Shown here piece by piece: positions 22,593 to 32,215 of a stretch of 64,000 bases of DNA. A model generated the notes under the pieces. That model searched no databases. It saw nothing but the letters and a program-made list of their open reading frames with translations, and had not been told where the DNA came from. Origin of the DNA: Corynebacterium oculi (GTDB taxonomy: Bacteria > Actinomycetota > Actinomycetes > Mycobacteriales > Mycobacteriaceae); NCBI RefSeq assembly GCF_001412105.1, contig NZ_LKST01000002.1, positions 310,001 to 374,000 of the forward strand. The letters run 5' to 3'. A program made the position numbers and the translations under genes. The stretch's first letter is position 1. Each line of letters begins with the position of its first letter.

Positions 22593-22603
22593 AGGGCATT
22601 AGT

Positions 22604-23797
22604 CTAGACCCAGCTGCGCGCACCCAGCGGGGCGCCACCCCACAGTGCCCCCAATCCCCGGGAACCCCGGCGGTGCTCCCCCATGGCTTCCCGATAATGG
22701 CCCATGAGTTTCTCGCACTGGGCCTCCCAGGTGCGCCCCTCCACGTCCACGCGGGCCTGGCGTCGCAGCCGATCGTAGCGGGAATCGTCCAGCACCCACT
22801 GCACGGCGGAGGGAAGTTCATGGGCAAAGGTGGGGACGTCGAGAAGCACACCGTTGCGCCCCTCGCTGATGAGGTCGATGGGGCCGCCGGCGCGGGGGCC
22901 AATGGTGGGGACCCCGGAGGCCTGGGCCTCCTGCACCGCCTGGCAGAACGTCTCAAACTCGCCGGGATGCACGAACAGATCCAAGGAGGCATAGGCCTGG
23001 GCCAGTTCCTCTCCGCCGAGCTGCCCGGTAAACACCGCGTGCGGGAGGCTGCGCTCCAATTCGGGCCGCTCCGGGCCGTCCCCCACGATCACCAGCTGGA
23101 TCGACTCCTGGTGCGCCAGGGAGGCCAGCCGGTGTACTCCCTTTTCCGCCGCGAGACGGCCCACAAAGCCCACGATCTTCTTCCGCCCCGTGGGATCCCA
23201 CTGGCGGCGCAGCGCGGCGCTGCGCTTCTCCGGGTGGAAACGCTGCGCATCCACGCCCCTGCCCCAGCGGTACACGTTCTTGACCCCGTGGGAGCGCAGC
23301 TCCTCGATGGTGGGCGAGGAGGGGGCCAGGGTGCGCTGGCAGACGTTATGGAAGGTGCGCGTCCACTCCCAGGAGGCCGCCGCGAGCGGGCCTAGGTGGT
23401 AGCGGCCGGAAAACCCGGCCACGTCCGTCTGATACACGGCCACCGCGGGAATCCTGAGCTGACGGGCCGCAAAGGCCCCCGCGGCCCCCAGCACGAAGGG
23501 CGAGGCCAGGTGCACCACGTCCGGCTGATACTCCCTCAACGTGGCCGCCACGGAGGGGCCGGGAACGCCCACGGGCAGGGAATCAATCAGGGGCACCATC
23601 ACGGTGGGCACCCGGTGAATGGGAAAACCGAGGTAATCGGGGATCTCCTCCTGGAAATCCCGGGCCCCCGGCGCGATCACAAAGGCCTCGTGCCCGTGTG
23701 CCTTGGCGTATTCCAGCACCCGGAGCACGGAATTGACCACACCATTGATGTTAGGAAGAAACGACTCTGACACGATGCCAATCCGCATAATCCCCAT
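22604..23797 (-). CDS. mgtA: GT4 glycosyltransferase, MgtA-like mannosyltransferase
   Basis: About 397 aa, GT-B fold. N-terminal RIGIVSESFLPNINGVVNSVLRVLEY is typical of GDP-mannose-using GT4 enzymes, and the C-terminal donor domain has HPGEFETFCQAVQEAQASGVPTIGPRAGGP (the E-x7-E nucleotide-sugar motif). The neighbours menD, DUF3592 and menG match the mycobacterial Rv0555-Rv0558 order, in which this gene is MgtA/PimB', an alpha-mannosyltransferase acting on glycolipid acceptors. Identity rests on that synteny. I prefer the ATG at 23797, with GGTGG just upstream; GTG 23806 and ATG 23788 are alternatives. Confidence 0.75.
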   Translation of the reverse strand: MGIMRIGIVSESFLPNINGVVNSVLRVLEYAKAHGHEAFVIAPGARDFQEEIPDYLGFPIHRVPTVMVPLIDSLPVGVPGPSVAATLREYQPDVVHLASPFVLGAAGAFAARQLRIPAVAVYQTDVAGFSGRYHLGPLAAASWEWTRTFHNVCQRTLAPSSPTIEELRSHGVKNVYRWGRGVDAQRFHPEKRSAALRRQWDPTGRKKIVGFVGRLAAEKGVHRLASLAHQESIQLVIVGDGPERPELERSLPHAVFTGQLGGEELAQAYASLDLFVHPGEFETFCQAVQEAQASGVPTIGPRAGGPIDLISEGRNGVLLDVPTFAHELPSAVQWVLDDSRYDRLRRQARVDVEGRTWEAQCEKLMGHYREAMGEHRRGSRGLGALWGGAPLGARSWV

Positions 23798-23829
23798 CTT
23801 TTCCACCGAATGCTACGAAAAGTTAATCA

Positions 23830-24267
23830 TCAGGTAACAGAATTGCGAACTTTTGGTGAACGGAACGCTGCCCCGGCCGCCCACCACAATAACCCCGCCA
23901 CCGCCGTGGCGGTAAGCGCCACCGAGACCGCCGGCACCACCGAGAGCGTCCACTCGCGCCCCTCCACCTTCACCAGATCGGGATCGGTGCGCGCGTAGGT
24001 CACCCACACGTTTTGCCCCTCGCCCAGGCCCGAGGGATACAACACCCCCGTGGCTGGAAGGTGATACATACCCTGCTCATCCTGGTATTCCACCGTGGTG
24101 CGCCAGGGTGTCACCCCCGTGACCTTGGCCAGGGCGCGGCCGGGATCCTGCCCGATGGTGCGATCGTTCAGCCACGGCCCCACCATCATGGCCACGCACC
24201 CCAACAACGCCAGCACGTAGACGCCGATCACCGCCTGCCGGGTGCGGTGCACCACCCGCGCGCTCAT
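23830..24267 (-). CDS. DUF3592 membrane protein (Rv0556-like)
   Basis: 145 aa. Transmembrane helices at each end ([44 protein letters not shown]) flank a DUF3592-type beta-rich extracytoplasmic domain ([24 protein letters not shown]). Its ATG overlaps the menD stop by 4 nt (ATGA), so it is translationally coupled to menD. The same neighbour exists in mycobacteria. Its function is not known. Confidence 0.75.
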   Translation of the reverse strand: MSARVVHRTRQAVIGVYVLALLGCVAMMVGPWLNDRTIGQDPGRALAKVTGVTPWRTTVEYQDEQGMYHLPATGVLYPSGLGEGQNVWVTYARTDPDLVKVEGREWTLSVVPAVSVALTATAVAGLLWWAAGAAFRSPKVRNSVT

Positions 24268-25892
24268 GGCGACACCCGCAGCGCTCGCTCCAGGGCCGAG
24301 TGCAGATCCCGACGGGTATCGCGGCGCGTCCGCGCCTCAATCAACCGGAACCCACCAGCCTCCTCGGCCTCGTCAAGGGCCCCAAGAAGCTCGGAAAGGC
24401 TCCCCGCGCGGGCATAATCCACGCCGTAGGCCGCGCAGAGCTCCTCCATGCGCGCCCCGTGCGGGGTGCCGAAGCCACGTTCAAAGGACTCGCGCAGGGC
24501 TGGCGCACCCATTTCCAGGGTCTCGAAGATCCCGCCACCATCATCATTGGCCACCACGAGCGTGAGGTTTTCCGGGCGCGGCTCCATCGGGCCGATGAGC
24601 AGCCCCCCGGCGTCGTGAAGCAAAGCCAGATCACCCAGCAACGCCACCGTGCGCGGCGCACGCACGGCGGTGGGGTCGGCGGCCTGCGCCGCCAAGGCCA
24701 AGCCCACCGCCTGCGAGACCGTACCGTCAATCCCCGCCGCACCCCTCGGGGTGTGCGTATCCACGCCGCTAAAGGGCAATCCCACCAGGGAGGCATCGCG
24801 CACGGCATTCGACGCCGCGAGGAAGAGCGCATCACCCACCGCCACGCTATCGGCCACCGCCGCCGCCACGTGCAGGCCCGTGAACCCGTATTCCGAGGAA
24901 GCCACCGCCTCGCGCACCGCCTGCGCCGCCATCTCCGAGGCCGCCCGGGTGATCGCATACCAGCGCCCAGGGGTCTGCCCCGTGACCGTTACCCGGCTGG
25001 CCACCCGGCGCGCGTGCCGGCCCGGATCCGTGACCGTGCCGGTGCGGCTGAGCACCGTGACCTCCACCTCTGGGTCCTCCAACAGCGCCAGCACCGGGCG
25101 GTGCAGCGTGGGATGCCCCACCACGATCACCTGCTCGGGCTTGGTGACGATGCTTTCCTCTCCCCCCTGGCCGCCGATGGCGCCGCTGAGCAGGTGTGCC
25201 GCCAGCGGGTGCACCGGGTGAAACGGCGTGGGGGCCGAGGGCTCCGCGATGGTGGGCACCTCTGCGAGTTCCTCCACCTCCCAGGCCTCATCACCGGCGA
25301 TCACCAGGGTGGGGCGGCCAAGATCCACCCTCGCCTCACCGTGATCCGCCTGCCCGGTACTCGCTTGCCGAGGTTGGTGCGCCTCCCCCTCACGGGCGGG
25401 AAGCGCCTCGGGCACCAGCGGTATATCAAAGGCCACATTCAGATGCACCTGGGGGAACTCCGCGAGCGCCTGGCGGATCTGCCCCACCTCTCCCAGGCTT
25501 TCCACCTGCACCGTGGGGGCATAAGCCCCGAAGAGACCCACCTGATCGATCGTCTGGCTCGCCCCCGTGCCCACCAACGCCCGAGGACGATCCGCGCTGA
25601 GCACCACCAACGGCACGTGCGCCTGCGCGGCCTCGATCACCGCGGGCAGGCAATTAGCCACCGCCGTGCCCGAGGTCATCACCACCGCCACCGGGCGGCG
25701 CTGCTGGCGGGCCATACCCAGGGCGAGGAAGGCGGCGCTGCGCTCGTCGATGCGCACGTGCACCCGCAGATCGCGGCGGGCCAGGAGCGCCAACGTGAGC
25801 GCGGAATTGCGCGAACCGGGGCACAACACCACGTCCGTAAGATACGGCGCCACCGCCGCGGCCACCTCGCGGGCCAAAAGCGGAGCACTCAC
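24264..25892 (-). CDS. menD: SEPHCHC synthase MenD
   Basis: A 542-aa thiamine diphosphate enzyme joining isochorismate and 2-oxoglutarate, the first committed step of menaquinone synthesis. N-terminal [22 protein letters not shown], pyrimidine-domain [36 protein letters not shown], and the Mg/ThDP site [15 protein letters not shown]...[18 protein letters not shown] start at 25892, overlapping the preceding gene's end by 4 nt. Confidence 0.96.
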   Translation of the reverse strand: MSAPLLAREVAAAVAPYLTDVVLCPGSRNSALTLALLARRDLRVHVRIDERSAAFLALGMARQQRRPVAVVMTSGTAVANCLPAVIEAAQAHVPLVVLSADRPRALVGTGASQTIDQVGLFGAYAPTVQVESLGEVGQIRQALAEFPQVHLNVAFDIPLVPEALPAREGEAHQPRQASTGQADHGEARVDLGRPTLVIAGDEAWEVEELAEVPTIAEPSAPTPFHPVHPLAAHLLSGAIGGQGGEESIVTKPEQVIVVGHPTLHRPVLALLEDPEVEVTVLSRTGTVTDPGRHARRVASRVTVTGQTPGRWYAITRAASEMAAQAVREAVASSEYGFTGLHVAAAVADSVAVGDALFLAASNAVRDASLVGLPFSGVDTHTPRGAAGIDGTVSQAVGLALAAQAADPTAVRAPRTVALLGDLALLHDAGGLLIGPMEPRPENLTLVVANDDGGGIFETLEMGAPALRESFERGFGTPHGARMEELCAAYGVDYARAGSLSELLGALDEAEEAGGFRLIEARTRRDTRRDLHSALERALRVSP

Positions 25893-26437
25893 AGCTGCGG
25901 CTCCTGGTACTGCTGATCCGGGCTTACTTGCTCTCCATCCTGCCCTGTGCCCTGCCCTGAATCGCCCAAAAGATCCTGCAACCAGGACGGCATCTGCACC
26001 TCGGGAATGGAGGGAATCTCGCTGGGCAATTCCGGCAGCCGCAAACCAGAATCCTCCGTCACCGTCTCCGTGACCGTCACGGTAGACACCTGCGTCTCCG
26101 TCACCATCTCCCGCTGCACCTGCCCCTCTCCGGCGGCGCGCCCCAGAAAGAAGAACACGCCGGCGGAAATCAAGATCGCCGCGATCACCCCGGCGATGGC
26201 CATAGCGCTGCCGCCCTTGGAACTCTTCTCCGGCTCCGGGGCGGCCTCCTGAAGATTCTCCGCATACTCCGGCGGGTATCCATCAGCGTAATTCTGATAC
26301 TGCTGGGTGGAATACCGTTGCTCCGAGTATTGCTGCTCCGGGAAATGCTGGCGGGGCCGCGGGGTAGGGCGGCCCTGATCACCCTGCTCGCCCCGGTTAC
26401 CCGTGGGGCCTAAATAGCGGGTCTCATTATCATCCAT
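25889..26437 (-). CDS. Single-pass membrane protein of unknown function
   Basis: 182 aa. The cytoplasmic N-terminus is rich in Gln, Tyr and Arg ([20 protein letters not shown]); one transmembrane helix follows ([22 protein letters not shown]), then an extracytoplasmic tail with Thr/Val repeats ([16 protein letters not shown]) and a Pro/Gln-rich end. I do not recognise a family. I chose ATG 26437: TACACT (26450-26445) lies exactly 7 nt upstream, indicating a leaderless start, whereas the longer frame overlaps menC. Coupled to menD by an ATGA-type overlap. Confidence 0.65.
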   Translation of the reverse strand: MDDNETRYLGPTGNRGEQGDQGRPTPRPRQHFPEQQYSEQRYSTQQYQNYADGYPPEYAENLQEAAPEPEKSSKGGSAMAIAGVIAAILISAGVFFFLGRAAGEGQVQREMVTETQVSTVTVTETVTEDSGLRLPELPSEIPSIPEVQMPSWLQDLLGDSGQGTGQDGEQVSPDQQYQEPQL

Positions 26438-26442
26438 ACGGG

Positions 26443-27429
26443 TCAGTGTAGGTGATCCAAGCACCGCCCCAGGCGCTCGATCCACCACCGCCTGCGCTCC
26501 GCCGAGGCCGCCAACCCACGCAACCGCGCCTCCCCGGGGACCACAGCGGCGGTACTCAGGCGGCCATCAACAAGGCGGCGCGGCGCGGCAACGTCCTCAA
26601 CAAATAGGCTCTGCGTGGCCAACCCCGCCGGGGCCTGCGGCTGCGGCAGGGACGCTGCCGCCACCAACCCGGCGTTCATTCCCACTGCCGTGTCCAGGGC
26701 GCTGGCCACGGTAACGCTCATCTCGCACTCCCCCATGTGCCGGGCAATCTCCAGCAATCGCCGCACCCCACCCAGGGGAGCAACCTTGAGCACCGCCACA
26801 TCCGCCGCGCGAAGTTCCGCCACCCGGTACGGGTCACGCGCTCGACGGATCGACTCATCGGCCGCCACGCGGGTGGCGAGGCCTTTCTCTCTCAATGCCC
26901 CCCGCAGAGCCGCCAACTCCTCCACCGTGGCGCACGGCTGCTCCATATAATCCAGCGGGCCCAGGCGACACGCGGCCTCTACCGCCTGGTTAAGGGCCCA
27001 CCCCCTATTGGCATCCACCCTGATCCGGACTCCAGGGCATGCCTCGCGCACGGCTTCCACCCGCGCCACGTCCTCGCCCAGGCCCTGCCCCTTTTCCACA
27101 ACCTTCACCTTCACCGTGCGACACCCCGGGTACCGGGCCAACAACTCCGGCACCAGCCGGGGCTCCACGGCGGGAATGGTGGCATTGACCTCCACGAAGT
27201 CCTGCGTTGCTGGTGGTAACCCCACAAACGCGGATTCCAGGGCGCCGGCCAACCAGGTGGCGGCCTCCTCGTCCGAATACTCCACAAACGGGGCCCACTC
27301 CCCCCAGCCACGCGGCCCCTCGATCAACAGGGCCTCCCTGGTGGTAACCCCCCGGAAGCGGGCCCGCATGGGCAGGGCGACGACATGGGTTCTGTCTAGG
27401 AGATCATCGAGGGAGGGCACAGGGATCAT
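26443..27429 (-). CDS. menC: o-Succinylbenzoate synthase MenC
   Basis: About 328 aa, enolase superfamily. Catalytic Lys in RTVKVKVVEK, metal ligands in RIRVDANRGW (Asp), DYMEQPC (Glu) and AADESI (Asp), and the second catalytic Lys in VAVLKVAPLGG. It dehydrates SHCHC to o-succinylbenzoate. I favour the ATG at 27429 (MIPVPSLDDLL) because TACCAT (27442-27437) ends 7 nt before it; an ATG at 27438 would sit inside that hexamer. The 233 bp between it and the next gene show small GTG/CAC hairpins but no gene. Confidence 0.92.
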   Translation of the reverse strand: MIPVPSLDDLLDRTHVVALPMRARFRGVTTREALLIEGPRGWGEWAPFVEYSDEEAATWLAGALESAFVGLPPATQDFVEVNATIPAVEPRLVPELLARYPGCRTVKVKVVEKGQGLGEDVARVEAVREACPGVRIRVDANRGWALNQAVEAACRLGPLDYMEQPCATVEELAALRGALREKGLATRVAADESIRRARDPYRVAELRAADVAVLKVAPLGGVRRLLEIARHMGECEMSVTVASALDTAVGMNAGLVAAASLPQPQAPAGLATQSLFVEDVAAPRRLVDGRLSTAAVVPGEARLRGLAASAERRRWWIERLGRCLDHLH

Positions 27430-27662
27430 GGGGGTCATGGTAGTGGTGCTGGACGCCTGGGGTGCTCATGTTTCTCACAGTGGTGAGGTTGGGTGCTTTT
27501 CTTCCGCTTGGTGGCTGGTGGGGTTCACTCCTGTCACACAGTGGCAGAGAAAAGTACATTCACTGTGCTTAGGGGCGGACGCGATTCCCACCAGTCACAC
27601 ACCGGCGAGGAAAATCCGGCTGAACGGAACCACTCACCCCCGTGAAGCCGTCTAACGCACAC

Positions 27663-28547
27663 ATGACCGATTTTTGGACTACTCAGGATCTGCGCCGCGC
27701 CGGGCTTTCCCCACGTGAGATAAGAAAACATATCGCGCAGGGAACCCTGGAGCGCTTAGCCCACAGCCTCTACATCCGACCCAAGGCGCCTGACCTAACC
27801 CGGTTGCGCGCTATTCAGCACCGCTGGCCACACATGGTTTTCTCCGGCCACACGGCGGCCTATCTCTACGGATGGGAGGCACTATCGTGGCCGATTTCTG
27901 GGTTATTGCCTCGACGGGGATCTCCCGTCCAGACGGATACGGTGAGGTTGAACAGGGCGTCGATAAGCCGCACGCGGATACAGCAAGGCCTGCGGGTAAC
28001 CTCCCCTGTGTTTACCGCACAGGGTCTTATTCAGGCATGGCCGCGCGCAAAATTGCTCAATTTTTTGGAGCGCTCTTACTCCGGGCTGGACGGCACCAAA
28101 AAGTATGACAAAGATTTCTCCGCGTTAAACCCTGCGGCAAAGAATGTCATGAGGAAAATAACCGGATCGGCTGTCATCGGCGCATCAAGTCAGACGGAAC
28201 GCCGATTGGCTCATGCTCTATCCAGGGAGAACCTTTTTACCCAATCCAATGTCCGGGTGGGCCCGTATGTGTTTGATCTCAAGGTGGTGGGCTATCCGAT
28301 TCTGGTGGAAGTTGATGGACAACAGTTTCATACCGCCACGGACGTGTTCATACGGGATCGGTGGAAGTCCAACGCTGCCCAACGAGCGGGGTACTTCATT
28401 CTGCGTTACTCCGATACCTGCGTGGATTATGCGCTTGACGATGTGGTGGCACAGATTGTCCACACGGCACGATCCCCAGGTACGCAACTGCCCAGTGATG
28501 TCCAAGCAGTACACCAGTGGCACCGCGCCCTACACTCATATCCATGA
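27663..28547 (+). CDS. AbiEi-like winged helix plus DUF559 nuclease-fold protein
   Basis: About 294 aa. The N-terminus (FWTTQDLRRAGLSPREIRKHIAQGTLERLAHSLYI) resembles the winged-helix domain shared with AbiEi-type antitoxins. The C-terminus is a DUF559/Vsr-like PD-(D/E)XK fold: SQTERRLAHAL, then VFDLKVVGYPILVEVDGQQFH and RDRWKSNAAQRAGYFILRYS, with D...E-V-D as the expected metal site. It is a common accessory gene in actinobacteria with no settled function. Start uncertain: ATG 27663 or GTG 27642, neither with a ribosome site. It is less GC-rich in feel than its neighbours and sits between menC and menB, overlapping menB by 4 nt. Confidence 0.72.
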   Translation: MTDFWTTQDLRRAGLSPREIRKHIAQGTLERLAHSLYIRPKAPDLTRLRAIQHRWPHMVFSGHTAAYLYGWEALSWPISGLLPRRGSPVQTDTVRLNRASISRTRIQQGLRVTSPVFTAQGLIQAWPRAKLLNFLERSYSGLDGTKKYDKDFSALNPAAKNVMRKITGSAVIGASSQTERRLAHALSRENLFTQSNVRVGPYVFDLKVVGYPILVEVDGQQFHTATDVFIRDRWKSNAAQRAGYFILRYSDTCVDYALDDVVAQIVHTARSPGTQLPSDVQAVHQWHRALHSYP

Positions 28548-29479
28548 GTTACAGCACCCAGCAACCCTTTGATCCCCAGCAGTGGCGCGCCGTGGCGGGG
28601 TTCGAGGATCTCACGGACATCACCTATCACCGCCACGTGGGCGAGCATCGCCGCGATGGCATCGTGCGCATTGCCTTTGATCGCCCCGAGGTACGCAATG
28701 CGTTTCGCCCGCACACCGTGGATGAGTTGTATCGGGCGCTCGATCACGCGCGCCGTTCCCCGGACGTGGGTGTGGTGTTGCTCACCGGCAACGGCCCCAG
28801 CGAGAAGGACGGGGGGTGGGCCTTTTGCTCCGGTGGGGATCAGCGCATCAGGGGGCGATCGGGGTATCAGTACGCGGAGGGCGATACCGCCGAGACGGTG
28901 GATGAGCAGCGCGTGCAGGTGGAGGGCGGGCGTCTGCACATCTTGGAGGTGCAGCGGTTGATCCGCACGATGCCCAAGGTGGTGATCGCGGTGGTGAATG
29001 GTTGGGCCGCCGGTGGGGGCCATTCCCTGCACGTGGTGTGCGATCTGACCATCGCTTCGCGCCAGGAGGCTCGCTTTAAGCAGACGGATGCGGACGTGGG
29101 ATCGTTTGATGCTGGGTATGGCAGCGCGTATTTGGCTAAGCAGGTGGGTCAGAAGTTTGCCAGGGAGATCTTTTTCCTGGGCCGCGCGTATGATGCCGAG
29201 GCCATGCACCGCATGGGGGCGGTGAACATCGTGGCCGATCATGGCAAGTTGGAGGAGGAGGCCATTGCGGTGGCCCGGGAGATTAATGGGAAGTCTCCCA
29301 CGGCGCAGCGCATGCTGAAGTTCGCCTTTAACCTCACCGATGATGGGCTGATGGGCCAGCAGGTTTTTGCTGGTGAGGCTACCCGCTTGGCCTATATGAC
29401 GGACGAGGCCGTGGAGGGCAAGGAGGCCTTCTTGGGCAAGCGCGAGCCGGATTGGTCTGGCTTCCCCTTCTACTATTAA
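28544..29479 (+). CDS. menB: 1,4-Dihydroxy-2-naphthoyl-CoA synthase MenB
   Basis: A 311-aa crotonase-fold enzyme that closes the naphthoate ring. Diagnostic parts: FDRPEVRNAFRPHTVDEL, WAFCSGGDQRIRG (oxyanion hole), VNGWAAGGGHSLHVVCD, and the catalytic Asp region DVGSFDAGYGSAYLA. ATG at 28544 (MSYSTQQPFD); TACACT (28531-28536) is exactly 7 nt upstream, within the end of the DUF559 gene, so a leaderless promoter likely separates it from that gene. Confidence 0.96.
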   Translation: MSYSTQQPFDPQQWRAVAGFEDLTDITYHRHVGEHRRDGIVRIAFDRPEVRNAFRPHTVDELYRALDHARRSPDVGVVLLTGNGPSEKDGGWAFCSGGDQRIRGRSGYQYAEGDTAETVDEQRVQVEGGRLHILEVQRLIRTMPKVVIAVVNGWAAGGGHSLHVVCDLTIASRQEARFKQTDADVGSFDAGYGSAYLAKQVGQKFAREIFFLGRAYDAEAMHRMGAVNIVADHGKLEEEAIAVAREINGKSPTAQRMLKFAFNLTDDGLMGQQVFAGEATRLAYMTDEAVEGKEAFLGKREPDWSGFPFYY

Positions 29480-29516
29480 GTTGCCGTGAGGGGCCCGAGG
29501 GGCTAATTTTGTTGTC

Positions 29517-29939
29517 GTGTCAATAATTAAAGACTTTGGACTCCTCATCGCCCGCCTGCTCCTGGGCACCATCCTGATCGCCCACGGCTGGCAGAAGGTC
29601 ACTGACATCAGCGCCACCCAAACCATGTTCGAGGGCATGGGCGCGCCGCTGCCCCAGGTCAGCGCGCTCATCGCCGCCGCCATCGAGTTCGGTGGCGGCA
29701 TCGCCCTCATCCTGGGTCTGCTCACGCCCCTCGTCGGCGCGTTGGTCTTCCTGAACATGCTGGGCGCCGCGCTCATCGCCCACGTGGGCAACGGCATTCT
29801 CGCCTCCGACGGCGGCTGGGAACTTCCCGGCGCGATCGGGGCCTGCGCCCTCGCCCTGGCGGTGGCCGGGCCGGGCCGCATCGCGGCCGACGCCCTCCTC
29901 TTCCGCTCCCGCTCCACCGCTGCCGTCGCTAAGGCATAA
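29517..29939 (+). CDS. DoxX family membrane protein
   Basis: 140 aa with four predicted transmembrane helices (GLLIARLLLGTILIAHGWQKV, VSALIAAAIEFGGGIALILGLL, LVGALVFLNMLGAALIAHVG, GAIGACALALAVAGPGRIA). The DoxX signature GWQKV is present. DoxX proteins are linked to thiol/redox stress complexes in mycobacteria; the role here is not shown. GTG start at 29517 with TAATTT (29504-29509) 7 nt upstream and no ribosome site. Confidence 0.82.
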   Translation: MSIIKDFGLLIARLLLGTILIAHGWQKVTDISATQTMFEGMGAPLPQVSALIAAAIEFGGGIALILGLLTPLVGALVFLNMLGAALIAHVGNGILASDGGWELPGAIGACALALAVAGPGRIAADALLFRSRSTAAVAKA

Positions 29940-29968
29940 CAGAGGCTTCACGCACTAATCTACGAGGA

Positions 29969-31108
29969 ATGACCGAGCGCATCCTCGAACCCCTCGTCAT
30001 TCCCAGCGCTAACCCCGCCGCGATCCTGCCCGATCTCCAGGAGGCCATCGCGGGGCAGCGCAGCCTGCTCCCCCTGCCCGATAACGATCCCGCCCGGGCC
30101 GAACTTCTGCGTACCACGCAGCGGGTGGGGCAGGAAATTAATCCCGAGGTGGCCCTGGTAGTGGGCACCTCGGGCTCCATCGGCACGCCCAAGGGGGCGG
30201 AATTGACCGCGGCAAACCTGGTGAGCAGCGCGGACGCCACGCACCAAGCTCTCGGGGGCGAGGGCACCTGGCTGCTGGCCATGCCGGGGCACTACATCGC
30301 GGGGCTCCAGGTTTTGGTCCGCTCCCTCGTGGCAGGCACCGAGCCCATCTGCCTCGACCTGCGCTCCGGGTTTTCCGTACCCGCCTTTGCCCAGGCGGTG
30401 CGTCGATTAGCGGGCGGGCGCGCCTATACCTCGCTCACCCCCGCGCAGTTGCTGAAGGCCCTGGACTGCCTGGAGGGCATCGAGGCGTTGCGCACCTTGA
30501 GCGCCGTGCTCGTGGGCGGAGGCCCCCTGCGCGCCGCCGACGCCCGCTCGGCCGCCGAGCTGGGTATTCGCGTGGTGCGCACCTACGGCGCCTCCGAGAC
30601 CTCCGGCGGCTGCGTGTACGATGGCCGCCCCCTGCCCGGCGCGCGGGTGCGCCTGGGCGAGCAGGATCGGATTTACCTGGGCGGGCCGATGATCGCGCGC
30701 GGGTACCGCAACGCCCCCGGGCACGAGGCCTTCGCACAGGAGGGCTGGTTTGCCACGAGCGACGCCGGGGCGCTTGACGACGCCGATAGGCTCACCGTGC
30801 GCGGCCGGCTCGACGCGGTGATTAATTCCGGCGGACTAAAACTCCACCCCGAGGTGCTAGAGGAGCACCTGCGCAACGTCCCCGGCGTGGCGGAGGTCTG
30901 CGTGGTGGGCGTGCCGCACCCCCGCCTGGGGCAGGCGATTGCCGTGGCCTATACCGGCAGCGCGGAGCCCGGAGACCTCGTCGAGGCCCTTGACGATCTA
31001 CCGCGCTGGCAACTGCCCAAGGAGTTACGGCGCCTCGACGCCTTGCCGCGCACCGGCTCGGGCAAGATCCACCGCGCAGGCGTGGCGAACCTGTTGGCCG
31101 GGGACTAA
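29969..31108 (+). CDS. menE: o-Succinylbenzoate-CoA ligase MenE
   Basis: A 379-aa short member of the AMP-forming acyl-CoA ligases, activating o-succinylbenzoate for MenB. Phosphate loop VGTSGSIGTPKGAEL, YGASETSGG, adenine/ribose motif TSDAGALDDADRLTVRGRLDAVINSGG, and the C-terminal catalytic Lys in PRTGSGKIHRAG. The ATG has GAGGA adjacent; TAATCT (29956-29961) also sits 7 nt upstream. Its end overlaps the convergent glycosyltransferase by 4 nt. Confidence 0.93.
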   Translation: MTERILEPLVIPSANPAAILPDLQEAIAGQRSLLPLPDNDPARAELLRTTQRVGQEINPEVALVVGTSGSIGTPKGAELTAANLVSSADATHQALGGEGTWLLAMPGHYIAGLQVLVRSLVAGTEPICLDLRSGFSVPAFAQAVRRLAGGRAYTSLTPAQLLKALDCLEGIEALRTLSAVLVGGGPLRAADARSAAELGIRVVRTYGASETSGGCVYDGRPLPGARVRLGEQDRIYLGGPMIARGYRNAPGHEAFAQEGWFATSDAGALDDADRLTVRGRLDAVINSGGLKLHPEVLEEHLRNVPGVAEVCVVGVPHPRLGQAIAVAYTGSAEPGDLVEALDDLPRWQLPKELRRLDALPRTGSGKIHRAGVANLLAGD

Positions 31109-31992
31109 TCTTCTCTCCCGCTGATCTCCACCAACCGAGCCACGTCCCGCGGGGTATAGGCCCGCGCTATCTGCTCATCGTTGCCGCCGCCCACGCCGTT
31201 GCTTAAGACCAAGGCGCCCAGTTGGGTGGAGGGCACGATGGCAAAGTTCCGCGGGTGGGCAAAGACCTGGCGCACCGGGTGGTTGGAGCGCAGCGCACAC
31301 AGATGCAGCCATACGTCGTCCGCCGTCGGTGCCACCTCCTGAAACTCCGCGCCCTGCGCCACCACGTACTCGATGAAGGCGGGCGGGTAGCACACACCCG
31401 AAACCCCGGTGGCAAAGTGCAACAGGCTGGCCTCGCAGGTATCGGCGGGGCTCCACTTCATGTACGGCAGCATGCGCCCCTCGCTCAGCTCGATGCGGTG
31501 GGCACGGTAGGCCACCACCGCGTCCAGGCGCAGGCCGCCGATGGTGAGCAGGCGATCCAGGAACCACTCGGGGTAGATCACGTCATCGTCAATGGTGACC
31601 ACGCGGGTATCCGTGCCCGCCACCGCGCGAAACTGATTCCAGTACTTCGCGTGCGGCCCCAATCCGCCGTCGCCCCGGCACACCGTCAGTCCCCGCCGCA
31701 CCAGCCGATGCAGGCTAGGCGGCCAGGCTTCCGGGCGATCGTAATCCTCCGGGTCGAGCCACAGCACGATGGGCGCCCGCCGAGGGCCGCGCGCCACCGA
31801 TTCAATAGCCAGGAATACCGTGCGCAGGCGGCGGCCGTGCGTGGTCAAGGAGATGAGAACCTCGGGGGCGTCTTGCCCGGTCCACCTCGGAATACGGGAG
31901 CGGGAGAAGCGGTTATTCCACCGCAGCGGGATCAGGCGGAAAAGAGTGAAGATGAAACTGACCACCTGGCCGGCAACATACCTGGTCCACAT
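31105..31992 (-). CDS. GT-A-fold glycosyltransferase-like protein
   Basis: 295 aa. One N-terminal hydrophobic segment (VAGQVVSFIFTLFRLIPL) and then a GT-A-like domain: VLISLTTHGRRLRTVFLAIESV, PIVLWLDPEDY, VVTIDDDVIYPEWFLDRLL (the DDD is a likely metal/nucleotide-sugar site), ending with ADDVWLHLCALRSN. Donor and acceptor are unknown; cell-envelope glycan work is the family expectation. The ATG has GGAGG about 5 nt upstream. Confidence 0.65.
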   Translation of the reverse strand: MWTRYVAGQVVSFIFTLFRLIPLRWNNRFSRSRIPRWTGQDAPEVLISLTTHGRRLRTVFLAIESVARGPRRAPIVLWLDPEDYDRPEAWPPSLHRLVRRGLTVCRGDGGLGPHAKYWNQFRAVAGTDTRVVTIDDDVIYPEWFLDRLLTIGGLRLDAVVAYRAHRIELSEGRMLPYMKWSPADTCEASLLHFATGVSGVCYPPAFIEYVVAQGAEFQEVAPTADDVWLHLCALRSNHPVRQVFAHPRNFAIVPSTQLGALVLSNGVGGGNDEQIARAYTPRDVARLVEISGRED

Positions 31993-32114
31993 GGTGCCTC
32001 CGCCTATCCACGGCCATAGCGCGCGCCATGCCCTCTCGCATCAAAAAAATACCACCCCACCCTACATGCCCCGAGAACCTATATGTGGACGCTACCGTAC
32101 GTGCCGACGGTGCG

Positions 32115-32144
32115 TTGCGGTCACCGGCGGCCACTCGGTACAGT
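32115..32144 (+). promoter_or_regulatory. Candidate promoter for the DUF417 gene
   Basis: TTGCGG (32115-32120), 18-nt spacer, TACAGT (32139-32144), about 70 nt before the ATG at 32216. The rest of the 223-bp gap shows no gene. Confidence 0.4.
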
Positions 32145-32215
32145 ATCGGCCTTTGGTGGGGCACATCCGGCCCCGCTATGACTCATGGCCACCCCAAGGA
32201 GGGTATTGCTTTAAT

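Noticed and set aside
27439..27641. Short CACAGTGGTGAG-like hairpins between menC and the DUF559 gene
   Set aside because: Only 4-5 bp stems, irregular spacing and no consistent repeat unit; not a CRISPR or a convincing operator.
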